Position numbers and translations under genes: made by a program
Shown: positions 31,977-40,310 of the stretch, piece after piece
How the letters are laid out: each line of letters opens with the position of its first letter
Numbering within the stretch: the stretch's first letter is position 1
From: Rubrobacter tropicus
Lineage (GTDB): Bacteria; Actinomycetota; Rubrobacteria; Rubrobacterales; Rubrobacteraceae
Length of the DNA: 64,000 nt
Direction: 5' to 3'
NCBI RefSeq assembly: GCF_011492945.1
Contig: NZ_CP045119.1
Span: 620,001-684,000, forward strand
Notes under the pieces: generated by a model
The model's database searches: none
Seen by the model: the letters and a program-made list of their open reading frames with translations, nothing else
Told to the model about the DNA's origin: nothing

Positions 31977-34022
31977 CTAATCACGCATCCGGTCCAGGCC
32001 GGAGAGGATCTGGGACGACTCTCGCCTCCTCGCGGGCCGGTTGTTGCGGGTGAGGTTCCAGCGGAAGTTCTTGTACGGGTCGGCTGCGCCGTGGCCCGTG
32101 CGGTGGGCGGCCTGGACGGCGTCGAGTGCCTCGTAGACCTGCTCTTCGGGGACGCCTTCTATGTCGCCCCTTATAGCCGTGATGGCGGGGGGCTTGCCTG
32201 TCTTTATGAGGCCGCGCATGACGGCGAGGACGGAGGTTGCGGCGTCGCCCTTGCGCTCGCCGAAGATGTCGGTGCCCTGCTTGCCCATCAGGACCATCGG
32301 GCGCGGGAAGGTGCCGAAGACGGGGACCGCGTAGTGGGCGTGGCGCAGGAGGAGGCGGCCCTTTTCTAGCTGGAGGAGCTCCTCGCGGGTCGTGCCGGAG
32401 AAGGAGCGGTAGCTGGAGTTGGTGAGTTCTTCGTCGCCTATGCGACCGTAGAGGCTTGTGGCTGCGTTGCCGACGACCTCGTCGTCTACCTTGGAGCGGA
32501 ACTGCTGGGCGCCGAAGAGGGTGAGGTTCAGGTGGCGCCCACGGGCACTTATGTCCACGAGGGTGTCTTTGAGGCTGCTGGTCTTTGAGCCCGAGGGGGC
32601 GTACTTGTTCAGCTCGTCGACGAAGATGACGAGCTTGTCTACGCCGAGGCGGCCCTGCTCTGCCATCTCCCAGACGCTGTTTATGACCTTGGTAACGACG
32701 AGGTCCTGGGGGACGCCGGAGAGGTGCGAGATGTCGACGACGCGCATCTCCCGATCCTGGAAGGGGCCGTCGACCTGCGGGGAGTCGCCGTACTCGACCC
32801 GGCCGTGGACGAGGAGGCCCGCGCACTTGCTCGGGAGGACCCCGAAGCGGTTGCGGACCTTGGCTATGGTGGCCTGGTGGTGGCCGTTCCAGTAGGAGCT
32901 GTCGCTCTCCTCGAAGTACTCGAAGGCCTCATCTAGCTGCGAGTGGAAGCCGCGCATGGTACGGACGGGGACGGACCTGAGGTACTCGACGAAGCCCTTG
33001 AACTTGTCGTCGTAGTCGGTCGGGTCGAAGATGCGGCCGGCGTGGGGGAGGACGTCTTCGAGGTCCCACACGATGGGGTGGACGCAGGTGTCCTCGCCGC
33101 GGGCGTTGCGCAGGGTGTTCAGGTCCTTGGTGCGGAGGTCGGCGGCATGAACCATACCGTCGCCGCCGTCCTTGCCGAAGGCGAGCGGGGCGAAGATGCG
33201 GAGGTTCTCGAAGGGCTTTATTTCGAGGCCCAGAGACTCGTACATCTCGCGGTCCTCGGGGGGGAGGCCCTTCTGGTTCGCCTTCTTGTAACGCTCGGCG
33301 AGTTCGGGGTCCTTTTCGGAGTCTACTTCGACGGGCTTGTCCAGGAAGAGGAGGTCGGCGCCTTTTACGTTGAACATGAGGGCGGCGACTTTCTTGTCTT
33401 TTACGGTCTGGAAGGTGCTCGCGATGGTGAAGAGGGCGTGGCTGGTCTTGGTGGAGAGGCCGCTCATGCCGGTTATGTTGAGGTGGCCCGCTTCGGGGCC
33501 GAGGAGGTAGTCGCCGTCGACGAAGAGGGGGGTGCGCTGGGGGGAGCCGTCCTTCTCGTTGCCGTTCTCGTGGAGTAGCATCGGTATTTTGTGCCCCGCG
33601 AAGTCGTCCGTGCCGAGCGCGTACTCTATGGCCGCGCTCGTGGCGAAGAAGACGGGGCCCGTGCGGACGGGTCGCTTTGACTTCTTCTTCTCGTGGCGGT
33701 GCTTGGTGGCGAGGACGCGGGCTTTGAAGACCAGTATCTCGACGCGCTCGGAGAGGGCTTCGAGGGCCGGATCTCCGTCGTAGGCGTAGAAGTCGTCCAG
33801 GAAAGACTGGAGGTCCGAGTATCTTCTCGGATCGTCCAGGACGGCGACGGCGGTCGCGTCTTCAGCTTCGGCGGCTACGATGTGGCCGATGTCCAGGTTC
33901 TGGGCGGCTTCGGTCTCTGCGGTCCAGAAGAAGAACTCGTGGGCGGTTGCGGGGCTGTCCTCGCTCGTCACGACGCGGCCTATGGGGCCGAGTTCTTTAT
34001 CCAGGAAATGGTCGTGAAGCAT
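31977..34022 (-). CDS. herA: HerA/DUF87-type DNA translocase ATPase
   Basis: The 681-residue protein has an N-terminal HAS-barrel-like beta domain (about 1-150: MLHDHFLDKELGPIGRVVTSED...). A RecA/FtsK-like ATPase follows. The P-loop is unusual: ITGMSGLSTKTSHAL at about 180-195, in place of the usual GxTGxGKS. Walker B is LVIFVDELNKYAP near 465, and further motifs are DISARGRHLNLTLFGAQQF and NAATSLYGRIGDEEL. HerA hexamers pump DNA and activate NurA nuclease. The start touches the end of the nurA-like gene without a gap, and sbcD-sbcC follow. Together they form the end-resection set described in archaea. Confidence 0.85.
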   Translation of the reverse strand: MLHDHFLDKELGPIGRVVTSEDSPATAHEFFFWTAETEAAQNLDIGHIVAAEAEDATAVAVLDDPRRYSDLQSFLDDFYAYDGDPALEALSERVEILVFKARVLATKHRHEKKKSKRPVRTGPVFFATSAAIEYALGTDDFAGHKIPMLLHENGNEKDGSPQRTPLFVDGDYLLGPEAGHLNITGMSGLSTKTSHALFTIASTFQTVKDKKVAALMFNVKGADLLFLDKPVEVDSEKDPELAERYKKANQKGLPPEDREMYESLGLEIKPFENLRIFAPLAFGKDGGDGMVHAADLRTKDLNTLRNARGEDTCVHPIVWDLEDVLPHAGRIFDPTDYDDKFKGFVEYLRSVPVRTMRGFHSQLDEAFEYFEESDSSYWNGHHQATIAKVRNRFGVLPSKCAGLLVHGRVEYGDSPQVDGPFQDREMRVVDISHLSGVPQDLVVTKVINSVWEMAEQGRLGVDKLVIFVDELNKYAPSGSKTSSLKDTLVDISARGRHLNLTLFGAQQFRSKVDDEVVGNAATSLYGRIGDEELTNSSYRSFSGTTREELLQLEKGRLLLRHAHYAVPVFGTFPRPMVLMGKQGTDIFGERKGDAATSVLAVMRGLIKTGKPPAITAIRGDIEGVPEEQVYEALDAVQAAHRTGHGAADPYKNFRWNLTRNNRPARRRESSQILSGLDRMRD

Positions 34023-35168
34023 CTAGCTCCCTCCGTTGAGTGCGAGTTGGCGTTCGAGTTTCGAGTAGGACCGCTCCGAGCTCTGTACCAGGGGCTTCAG
34101 GATCTTCTCGACGTAGTGGATCGGGTAGATCATGGCGGGCCACCTCGGGTCCGGCTTCGCCAGCGGCGCCCGCTCGGCGATGACCCAGCGGCTGATCTCG
34201 TCCACGGTCTCGGGCTTCGTGTCCCTGGGCGCCTCGATCCTCATCAACGAACCCAACGCGTCGGCGCCCTGCTGGGGCGGCCACATTCTCAAGTACCAGG
34301 AGGTGCGCCGCTCGCTGAGGTCTCGCCGGAGCTGCCAGTCTGGGACGAAGCTCGTCGTCCTCATGCCTGGCTCCAGGTCGAGCAGCATCGCGACGTCCCT
34401 GCCGACGAACTCGGGGCGGGCGACGCTCTTTATGAGGCCGACGGCGCGCCGGTTGGACTCCCTGATATCCCTGAGCTGGCCGTCCACCGCGATCCAGGCC
34501 TCCGAATCCGCGAGCGTCCTATCGTCGAGCTCCCACCGGCGCAGCATCTCGCCCTCCAGCCGCTCCCTGAGCGTGCGCACCCGCGAGCGGGCCATCTCGC
34601 GCATCCCGACGTAGTCCGAGGGGTCCGCGCCGGGCACGTACGCCGCCGAGTCTACGACCAGGTGCGGGGAAGAGGGGACGTCCTCGACCCCGAACTCGGA
34701 GAAGCCGGCCCCGATGAGCAGGTCCCAGAACGCCCCGACCTTCTCGTCGCCGGCGCTGCGGGGCAGGATCACGGCCTGCACGACCGTCGGCGGGTCCTCG
34801 AGCGGCATCCGGGAGAACCGCCTGTCGCAGCGGTTGACGATAGCGGCGGCCACCGTTGCAACGATCACGGGCGACATCTCTATGCGCCCGATCTCCCTTG
34901 AGCTCTGGACACCGTCGAGAAAGTAACAGAGCCGCGAGGTGCCGTCGGACCGGCCGATGTCCCGCGGCCCCGGTGGCTCCTCCAGGTGGAAAGGACGCCC
35001 CGGCGGTGCCCCGTCTTCCTCGTCCTCGACCGGACGGTGGGCGAACTGCTGGCCCTCCAGGTGAACGGTCCCGGCACCCGCGGTTACATGGATGCCCTTT
35101 CGCCCGGCGTCGTCCAATGCCTGGCTTATCTTCGTAACGAAATCTTTAGAAGCGCTCCCCGCCAGCAT
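34023..35168 (-). CDS. nurA: NurA-domain 5'-3' nuclease (probable)
   Basis: The 381-residue protein contains LCYFLDGVQSSREIG at about 80-95, in which the Asp fits the first catalytic acid of NurA domains (FVDG-like). The second motif is EAWIAVDGQLRDI near 228-240. The C-terminus has WPAMIYPIHYVEKILKPLV, as in NurA proteins, where a late His/Asp completes the site. Overall similarity to archaeal NurA is low by eye, so the call leans on motif order and on its position directly upstream of and abutting herA. NurA resects DNA 5'-3' as a dimer bound to the HerA hexamer. It is the first gene of the four-gene run; a 270-base gap separates it from the divergent gene at 35438. Confidence 0.72.
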   Translation of the reverse strand: MLAGSASKDFVTKISQALDDAGRKGIHVTAGAGTVHLEGQQFAHRPVEDEEDGAPPGRPFHLEEPPGPRDIGRSDGTSRLCYFLDGVQSSREIGRIEMSPVIVATVAAAIVNRCDRRFSRMPLEDPPTVVQAVILPRSAGDEKVGAFWDLLIGAGFSEFGVEDVPSSPHLVVDSAAYVPGADPSDYVGMREMARSRVRTLRERLEGEMLRRWELDDRTLADSEAWIAVDGQLRDIRESNRRAVGLIKSVARPEFVGRDVAMLLDLEPGMRTTSFVPDWQLRRDLSERRTSWYLRMWPPQQGADALGSLMRIEAPRDTKPETVDEISRWVIAERAPLAKPDPRWPAMIYPIHYVEKILKPLVQSSERSYSKLERQLALNGGS

Positions 35169-35437
35169 GGCCGGAAGTATACGCGCGACGCCAGCCGAAG
35201 ACTAACCGCCTAACCCTGAGCCTCGTTATCAGGTTCATACACCGACGTACCGAACCGCCCCGCCGCCGTCACCGCTTCGGTTTCCTCCGTCGAGCGGGAA
35301 CCACCAGGCCCCCGCTTTGTAGGGCGTCCGTGCGACCAAAGTCCCGCATAGATTTGGGTCCTCTGGCCGGTTCGCCCTCTCCCCGTCGCCGTTACAGTCG
35401 TGGTGTAAGGAGATCCGTCCAGCGAAAGGAGAAAACC

Positions 35438-36454
35438 ATGGCACAGAGAGCCACGTCCGTTATCGGGTCCCCCGAACATCCTGGGAGGGCGTCCTCAAAC
35501 GAACTGCGGCCCTTGCCCTACAGCGCCTATCCGGGAGCCGGCGACGCCGACCGGCACGGGTTACAGCCCCTGCCGGCTTCCCTGCCGGCCGCTGATTTCG
35601 CGCGGGCCCGGCCCCACCGCGGCAGCAGATACTCCACGGTCGTCGCGGCGGACCTGACGCAAGACCAGCTCTTGCAGATGGCGCGGGTGGTGGCAGCCTC
35701 GTTCGCCCGCCGGGAACCGCAGGCCCGCCACCTCCAACCCCCGAAGAACCCGCCCGCGGGACTCATGGAGACGCTCCACACCGATCCGTTCGGCACCGAC
35801 CCGTTCGGTTCGTGGGACGCGGAGACGCATCTGTACTGGATAATACGTCTCTTCGCCCTGACGGACCCCACCAGCCCGCGGGACGCCATCGAGATCAACG
35901 AGGAGGTACTGGCGCAATCCGTCGCCGTCGTGGACGGGGAGGGACGCGTCATCGGCGGCGCGTTCAACGAGACGATGCCGCCCTTCGACGTGGAGCCGCC
36001 GTTCCGGCAGGACGATCCGTTTCTCGACACCGTCGTGGCGGTCTGGGAGCCTGTCTACGCCGCGCTGGGCGCCCAGGACGCCGAGGCACTGACGGCCCTC
36101 TCCGAACGGTACCCGGCTTTCCGGGAGGCATACGGCGGGGGTAGGGTTGGTCACCACCTTCTGGTTGCCCGCTCCGACGATCTCCCGACAGAAGACGCCT
36201 TCGAGCTAGTGGCCGCGAGCGCGGAGCGCTACCTGGCGCTCGGCTATTCGTACATGGTCACAGAGGCCACCAACCAGTGGACCGGGGCGGCCTTCGAGGC
36301 CCTCGGCGGGGTGCGCGTGCACTTCGCCCCCTTCCAGGCGCGTCAGGCCGTTCGCAAGAGCGGCGAGCCGCTCGAGGGCATCACGACGAGCCCGAACGGG
36401 TTCCTGTCGGACAAGGACAGCGGGGGCATGTTCTACGTGGTCCGTCTCTCCTAG
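35438..36454 (+). CDS. GNAT-like acetyltransferase fold protein (putative)
   Basis: The 338-residue soluble protein starts at ATG 35438 with AAAGGAG well placed upstream. Its first 70 residues are Pro/Ala-rich and probably disordered. The rest contains DQLLQMARVVAASFARREP, then SVAVVDGEGRVIGGAFNETM, a strand-turn-strand that resembles GNAT acetyl-CoA-binding cores, and later AERYLALGYSYMVTEATNQWTGAAFEALGG and GFLSDKDSGGMFYVVRLS. The call is tentative; no catalytic residue can be named. A bidirectional-looking hairpin follows the stop. The upstream 269-base gap shows no gene. Confidence 0.5.
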   Translation: MAQRATSVIGSPEHPGRASSNELRPLPYSAYPGAGDADRHGLQPLPASLPAADFARARPHRGSRYSTVVAADLTQDQLLQMARVVAASFARREPQARHLQPPKNPPAGLMETLHTDPFGTDPFGSWDAETHLYWIIRLFALTDPTSPRDAIEINEEVLAQSVAVVDGEGRVIGGAFNETMPPFDVEPPFRQDDPFLDTVVAVWEPVYAALGAQDAEALTALSERYPAFREAYGGGRVGHHLLVARSDDLPTEDAFELVAASAERYLALGYSYMVTEATNQWTGAAFEALGGVRVHFAPFQARQAVRKSGEPLEGITTSPNGFLSDKDSGGMFYVVRLS

Positions 36455-36481
36455 AAGGCCATCCCGACGTTCCGCGCGGTC

Positions 36482-36507
36482 GGGGGCCAGACGACGGTCT
36501 GGCCCCC
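36482..36507. terminator. Hairpin terminator after 35438-36454
   Basis: A perfect 11-bp stem (GGGGGCCAGAC / GTCTGGCCCCC) with loop GACG follows the stop by 27 bases. The T-run is weak (TCCCCTT), so efficiency is uncertain. Confidence 0.55.
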
Positions 36508-36675
36508 TCCCCTTGACCAGATAGAGACGGCGCGAGAGGTCCGCCCGGGGTGGCGGCTTCACCCTCTTCGACGCTTTACCCGCTAGCCGGAGGAGGCTGC
36601 ATCCGGTTCTCGTGCCGGACACGCGGGCGCCTGACCCGGGTCGTCGCAACCCATACAAGAATACGTTGCCCAGTA

Positions 36676-37263
36676 CTAGAGGTCTTCCCGGTCCTCGGGT
36701 TCGGAGACGACCGACTCGAACTGCCTCTCGGCGAGGCCGACGGCCGAGCGGAAGCTGCGGCGCTGTTCTGGTGTTTCGGCGTAGGCGTCGCGGGCCATCT
36801 TGAGGATCTTCTTGGCCTCGTCGCGTTGCCTCTCCCCGTTTGGGATCTCCTTGGAGAACGCGTAGGCGAGGTCGCCTTCTTCCTCGTAGTAGAAGTGGAA
36901 GAAGACCTCCCTCTGCCGCCCGAGGCCCGAGAGGGCCGCGTCGCCCGAGACCTGGCTCACGTTCAGGAGCGTCGCCGCCGAGAAGGGTTCGCCGTCCATC
37001 GGGTAGACGGTGAAGGCGAGGCGCACGACGGGGCCGTAGAACGTCTTGTAGAACTCGAGTTGGCGCACGATGCGGGCGGGGCCCCTGATCCCCTCGATCT
37101 CCCTCCACGACGCCGCCGTGACCACGTGACCCTTGGGCGGCCTCATCGACTCGCGACCCCGCGTCGAGACCATCCTCGCCTGCGCCCCCCGTTCGAGCAC
37201 GGCGGAGGCGAGGCTCTTTCGGACGTTCTCCGGGAGATCCAGGCCCCTCCTCTCCTCCGTCAA
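36676..37263 (-). CDS. Hypothetical protein (195 aa) coupled to M20 dipeptidase
   Basis: The product begins LTEERRGLDLPENVRKSLASAVLERG and contains WREIEGIRGPARIVRQLEFYKTFYGPVVRLAFTVYPMDGEPFSAATLLNVSQ, then FFHFYYEEEGDLAYAFSKEI and a Glu/Arg-rich helical tail. No family recognised; it looks soluble with an alpha/beta core. The TTG start at 37263 overlaps the stop codon of the upstream dipeptidase by four bases (TTGA). The ATGs at 37172 and 37148 are alternatives within the same frame. The tight overlap argues for translational coupling with the peptidase. Confidence 0.7.
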   Translation of the reverse strand: MTEERRGLDLPENVRKSLASAVLERGAQARMVSTRGRESMRPPKGHVVTAASWREIEGIRGPARIVRQLEFYKTFYGPVVRLAFTVYPMDGEPFSAATLLNVSQVSGDAALSGLGRQREVFFHFYYEEEGDLAYAFSKEIPNGERQRDEAKKILKMARDAYAETPEQRRSFRSAVGLAERQFESVVSEPEDREDL

Positions 37264-38624
37264 GACGGGTACCCTTCGCGGCCGAAGCGCTCGAAGAAGC
37301 GGGCGAAGTAGCCGACGGCCTCGAAGTAGTCGGCGAGGCGGACCGACTCGTTGGGGGAGTGGATGCGGCTCTCCGCGTTCGCGACGTTGCCGGTCATGAT
37401 GGTCGGTATACCCAGCTCCGTGGCGAAGAGCGAGGTCGGCCCGCTGCCGCCGATGGTGGGGAAGACCACGGCGTCGTCGCGCCCGAGATCCTCCCAGGCC
37501 CCGACGGCCGTTTGCACGACGGGCGAGCCGACGGGCGTCTTGGCCGCCTCCACCCCGTGCAGGTCTACTACTTCGACGTCCCCGAAGCCGCGCCGGTCCA
37601 GGTGGGCGCGCAGGAGCTCGAGCACCGGACCCGGGCTCTGGCCCACCACGAGCCGGAAGTCCATCTTCACGAACGCCTCGGACGGGACTATCGTCTTCGA
37701 CCCGGGACCCGTGTAGCCGCCCAGGATTCCTGCGATGTTCGCCGTGGGACGCAGGAGATACTCCCGAAGGGCCGCCTCGCCGGTGAGGTTTCGGTCGAGG
37801 GCTTCGACGCCCCAGAGTTTTCTCAGGGCGGCGTCGTCGAAGGGGATCTTCCGTATGGCTTCGAGCTCTTCGTCGGAGGGAGGCTCTATTAGATCCTCGA
37901 AGCCGTCGAGCGTGATCTCCCCGTTCTCGTCCTTGATGGTCCTCAGCGCCTGCACGAGCCGCCACACCGGGTTGGGCGCCACGCCGCCGTACATGCTGTG
38001 CAGGTCGTGGGAGGCGCCGCGGGCGCGGAGCTCGACGTAGGCCATCCCCTTCGTGCCGCACTCGATGCTGGGGCGCCCGGCCTCGTCTTTCATGGCGCCC
38101 TCCCACAGGCAGGCGTCGGCCGAGAGGAGGTCCGCGTTCGCCCGGACGAACGCGGCCAGGTTCGGGCTGCCCACCTCCTCCTCGCCCTCGATCAGGAACT
38201 TGAGCTTGAAGGGGAGCGGGCCGTGCTCCTGTATATATAGGCGCAGCGCCTGGATGCGCGCCAGCACGTCGCCCTTGTCGTCCGCGACGCCCCTGGCGTA
38301 GAGGGAGCCGTCCCTGACCGTCGGCCCGAACGGGTCGCTCTCCCAGAGGTCCAGCGGCTCCGGCGGCTGCACGTCGTAGTGGCCGTAGGAGAGGAGGGTC
38401 CGGCTCCCTTCCCCTATCTCGGCGTAGACGACCGGCTGGCCTTCGGTCTCCATGATGCGGGCCTCGGCGCCCGCGTCCCGCAGTTTGTCCGCAACCCATT
38501 CCGCGCAGGCCCGGAAGCCGCCGTCATCTTCCGGGCGGGCCGAGATCGAGGGCATCCTCAAGAACTCTTTTAGTTCTTCGAGCAGGGCGTCCTTCGACCC
38601 CTCTATCCGTCTCTCTGTCTCCAT
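37260..38624 (-). CDS. M20 family metallopeptidase (dipeptidase)
   Basis: The 454-residue enzyme has the M20 active-site layout: first metal His and catalytic Asp in LLSYGHYDVQPPE (about 80-92), bridging Asp in YARGVADDKGDVLA (about 112), general base and ligand Glu in LIEGEEEVGSPN (about 145), further ligands later, and a central dimerisation (lid) domain of about 200-300. It begins METERRIEGSKDALLEELKEFLRMPSIS, a typical N-terminus. These cytosolic di-zinc enzymes cleave dipeptides or related amides; the lid sequence resembles the CNDP-type subfamily. The next gene overlaps its stop codon. Confidence 0.92.
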   Translation of the reverse strand: METERRIEGSKDALLEELKEFLRMPSISARPEDDGGFRACAEWVADKLRDAGAEARIMETEGQPVVYAEIGEGSRTLLSYGHYDVQPPEPLDLWESDPFGPTVRDGSLYARGVADDKGDVLARIQALRLYIQEHGPLPFKLKFLIEGEEEVGSPNLAAFVRANADLLSADACLWEGAMKDEAGRPSIECGTKGMAYVELRARGASHDLHSMYGGVAPNPVWRLVQALRTIKDENGEITLDGFEDLIEPPSDEELEAIRKIPFDDAALRKLWGVEALDRNLTGEAALREYLLRPTANIAGILGGYTGPGSKTIVPSEAFVKMDFRLVVGQSPGPVLELLRAHLDRRGFGDVEVVDLHGVEAAKTPVGSPVVQTAVGAWEDLGRDDAVVFPTIGGSGPTSLFATELGIPTIMTGNVANAESRIHSPNESVRLADYFEAVGYFARFFERFGREGYPS

Positions 38625-38738
38625 CTAAAATCCTCCGTTCGACTCAGTGGCAGGTTAGCATCTGGACGGGCTTGCGCCATCCGGGTTGGGCGTAGTCTCC
38701 CGCGGGACCCGCTGTTATATTGAGGCCGGAGGTTGCCC

Positions 38739-39266
38739 TTGGAGCAGAGGCCGGATCGCGAACTCGAGAAGAGGCGGACGCGGCACGCCCGCCGAAGCTC
38801 GGACGCGGACGAGTTCTGGGACGGCATCGGTGTGGACGTCGAGGGCATGAGCCCGAGGGCGCAGGTCATCACCTCGCTTGCTGTCCTGATCCCCGTGTTG
38901 CTTGGCGCTGCCTCGGTGTTGTTCTTGTTCACTAACTTCTGGTGGCTCGTCTTCGTTTTTGGATGGACGGTCTTCCCAGGCTTCAGCCTGTTGTTGAGGG
39001 GCATCGCGGGGCTCTCCGACAGCGAAGGGCGCAAGGAAATCCCCGGCGGCAGCAAGGAGCGAGAGTTGCTCTCCGTGCTGCGCGAGCACGAGGAGATCTC
39101 GCCGACCCGGGCCGCGATGGAGACTTCGCTGACGGTCGAGGAGGCCGACAACATGCTCAAAGAACTCGCGGCCAAGGGCCACCTCGACGTGCGGGTGCGC
39201 GGTGGCGGCATCTTCTACGGTCTCTGGAAAGGCGAAAGTGACCGGGAGCTCGAAGAAGGCCGCTGA
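38739..39266 (+). CDS. Membrane protein with C-terminal winged-helix domain
   Basis: The 175-residue protein has a charged N-terminus and two transmembrane helices (VITSLAVLIPVLLGAASVLFLF; FWWLVFVFGWTVFPGFSLLLRG). A C-terminal winged-helix-like domain follows: ERELLSVLREHEEISPTRAAMETSLTVEEADNMLKELAAKGHLDVRVRGGGIFYGL. A membrane-tethered DNA-binding or sensor protein is possible, but the wHTH may serve protein contacts. TTG 38739 has CCGGAGG at the right distance; the TTG at 38733 is too close to that site. It is divergent from the dipeptidase, with a TATATT sequence in between. Confidence 0.7.
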   Translation: MEQRPDRELEKRRTRHARRSSDADEFWDGIGVDVEGMSPRAQVITSLAVLIPVLLGAASVLFLFTNFWWLVFVFGWTVFPGFSLLLRGIAGLSDSEGRKEIPGGSKERELLSVLREHEEISPTRAAMETSLTVEEADNMLKELAAKGHLDVRVRGGGIFYGLWKGESDRELEEGR

Positions 39267-39280
39267 GGCGTCGCGAGGGC

Positions 39281-39320
39281 AACAAGCTGACCGGCTGAAG
39301 TGCCGACCGGCCGACAAGCT
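39281..39320. repeat. Short repeat fragment
   Basis: AACAAGCTGACCGGCTGAAG and the following CCGACCGGCCGACAAGCTC use the dispersed-repeat vocabulary in the gap after the membrane wHTH gene. No gene is seen here. Confidence 0.4.
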
Positions 39321-39416
39321 CTTTCCAGTGTCGTGGGGGGATACCCGCGTGTTATTATTCAGGGCCCGGAAGGGGTTTCGGAGCGTGAGATCGAGAGCTT
39401 AGGGTAAACACGTTTT

Positions 39417-40154
39417 ATGGAAGAGCGCAGGATACCGGAGACGCTCGAAGAGGCCTACAGGCTGCGCGACTCGGCCGGCTCCTTGCAGGAGCGGGACTTC
39501 TACCAGGAGCAGGTCTACGCGCTCCGGCGAGAGGAGTACCGTTCGCGCGGTATTCGGACCGAGATCTCCTCCCGCCGCCGCGAACGCCAGAGCGCCCTGG
39601 AATTTTCCCGCGAGATGTTCTTCCTGGAGGTGGCGGAGATCTCGGGCCGCTCCGGGAGCCGCGAGGCCCGCGCCGCCCAGCACGAGGCCCGGCGCTACGC
39701 CACCCGCCTCGACACCCACGCCTTCCTGAAACAGCTCGCCTCGCCCCACTCGGGCGCCGTCGAGCTCTACCGGCGCAACTACCTGGAGTTACTGAGGATG
39801 GGCAAGCCCCCCGCCGAGGCCTACTACCTCTCGCGCGTCATAGGGTTGGCGGGCGAGGGCGAGTTCCGGCGGGCCGCGGAGAGCGTGCGGGAGTCGGGCT
39901 ACCCGACCAGGGGGAAGCTCGCGTACACCGTCGAGAAGACGGCGATCCAGATAAGGGATTTGCCCGGGGGCATGATCCTGATCCTGCTAACCTTCTTCGC
40001 CTCCCTCTTCGCCTTCGTGTGGGCCACGCAGACCTGGGACCAGGCCGGGGCGGGCACCATCTTCTTCGTCTCTTTGGGCCTGATCGCCGCGGGCGGCCTC
40101 ATGTTGATCTCGGCCATCTTTATAGTTACCTTTATCCGGTCGATAAACAAGTAG
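39417..40154 (+). CDS. Hypothetical membrane protein (245 aa)
   Basis: The first 170 residues are soluble, Arg/Glu-rich and predicted mostly helical (MEERRIPETLEEAYRLRDSAGSLQERDFYQEQVYALRR...). Two transmembrane helices follow near the C-terminus (GGMILILLTFFASLFAFVWA; TIFFVSLGLIAAGGLMLISAIFIVTFI), ending RSINK. No known family is recognised. The N-terminal cytoplasmic helical domain plus C-terminal hairpin anchor would suit a scaffold or regulatory protein. It is followed closely by the beta-lactamase-fold hydrolase. Confidence 0.7.
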   Translation: MEERRIPETLEEAYRLRDSAGSLQERDFYQEQVYALRREEYRSRGIRTEISSRRRERQSALEFSREMFFLEVAEISGRSGSREARAAQHEARRYATRLDTHAFLKQLASPHSGAVELYRRNYLELLRMGKPPAEAYYLSRVIGLAGEGEFRRAAESVRESGYPTRGKLAYTVEKTAIQIRDLPGGMILILLTFFASLFAFVWATQTWDQAGAGTIFFVSLGLIAAGGLMLISAIFIVTFIRSINK

Positions 40155-40310
40155 CCCCGGCGCACGTGCGCCGGATACGGGGGGACAGCAATCTACGCGC
40201 CATCACCCAGACCGGATACGCCCGAGGAGACGGGGCTGTCCCGCCGCGAGCGCAGGCAACGCCGCAGGCAACTGCGCAAGACCCGCCAGCGGACCTTCAG
40301 ACGGCGCCTC

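Noticed and set aside
36676-38499. 607-codon minus-strand frame
   Set aside because: Only the 3' part (36676-37263) is a plausible protein; upstream it is an out-of-frame translation of the M20 dipeptidase.
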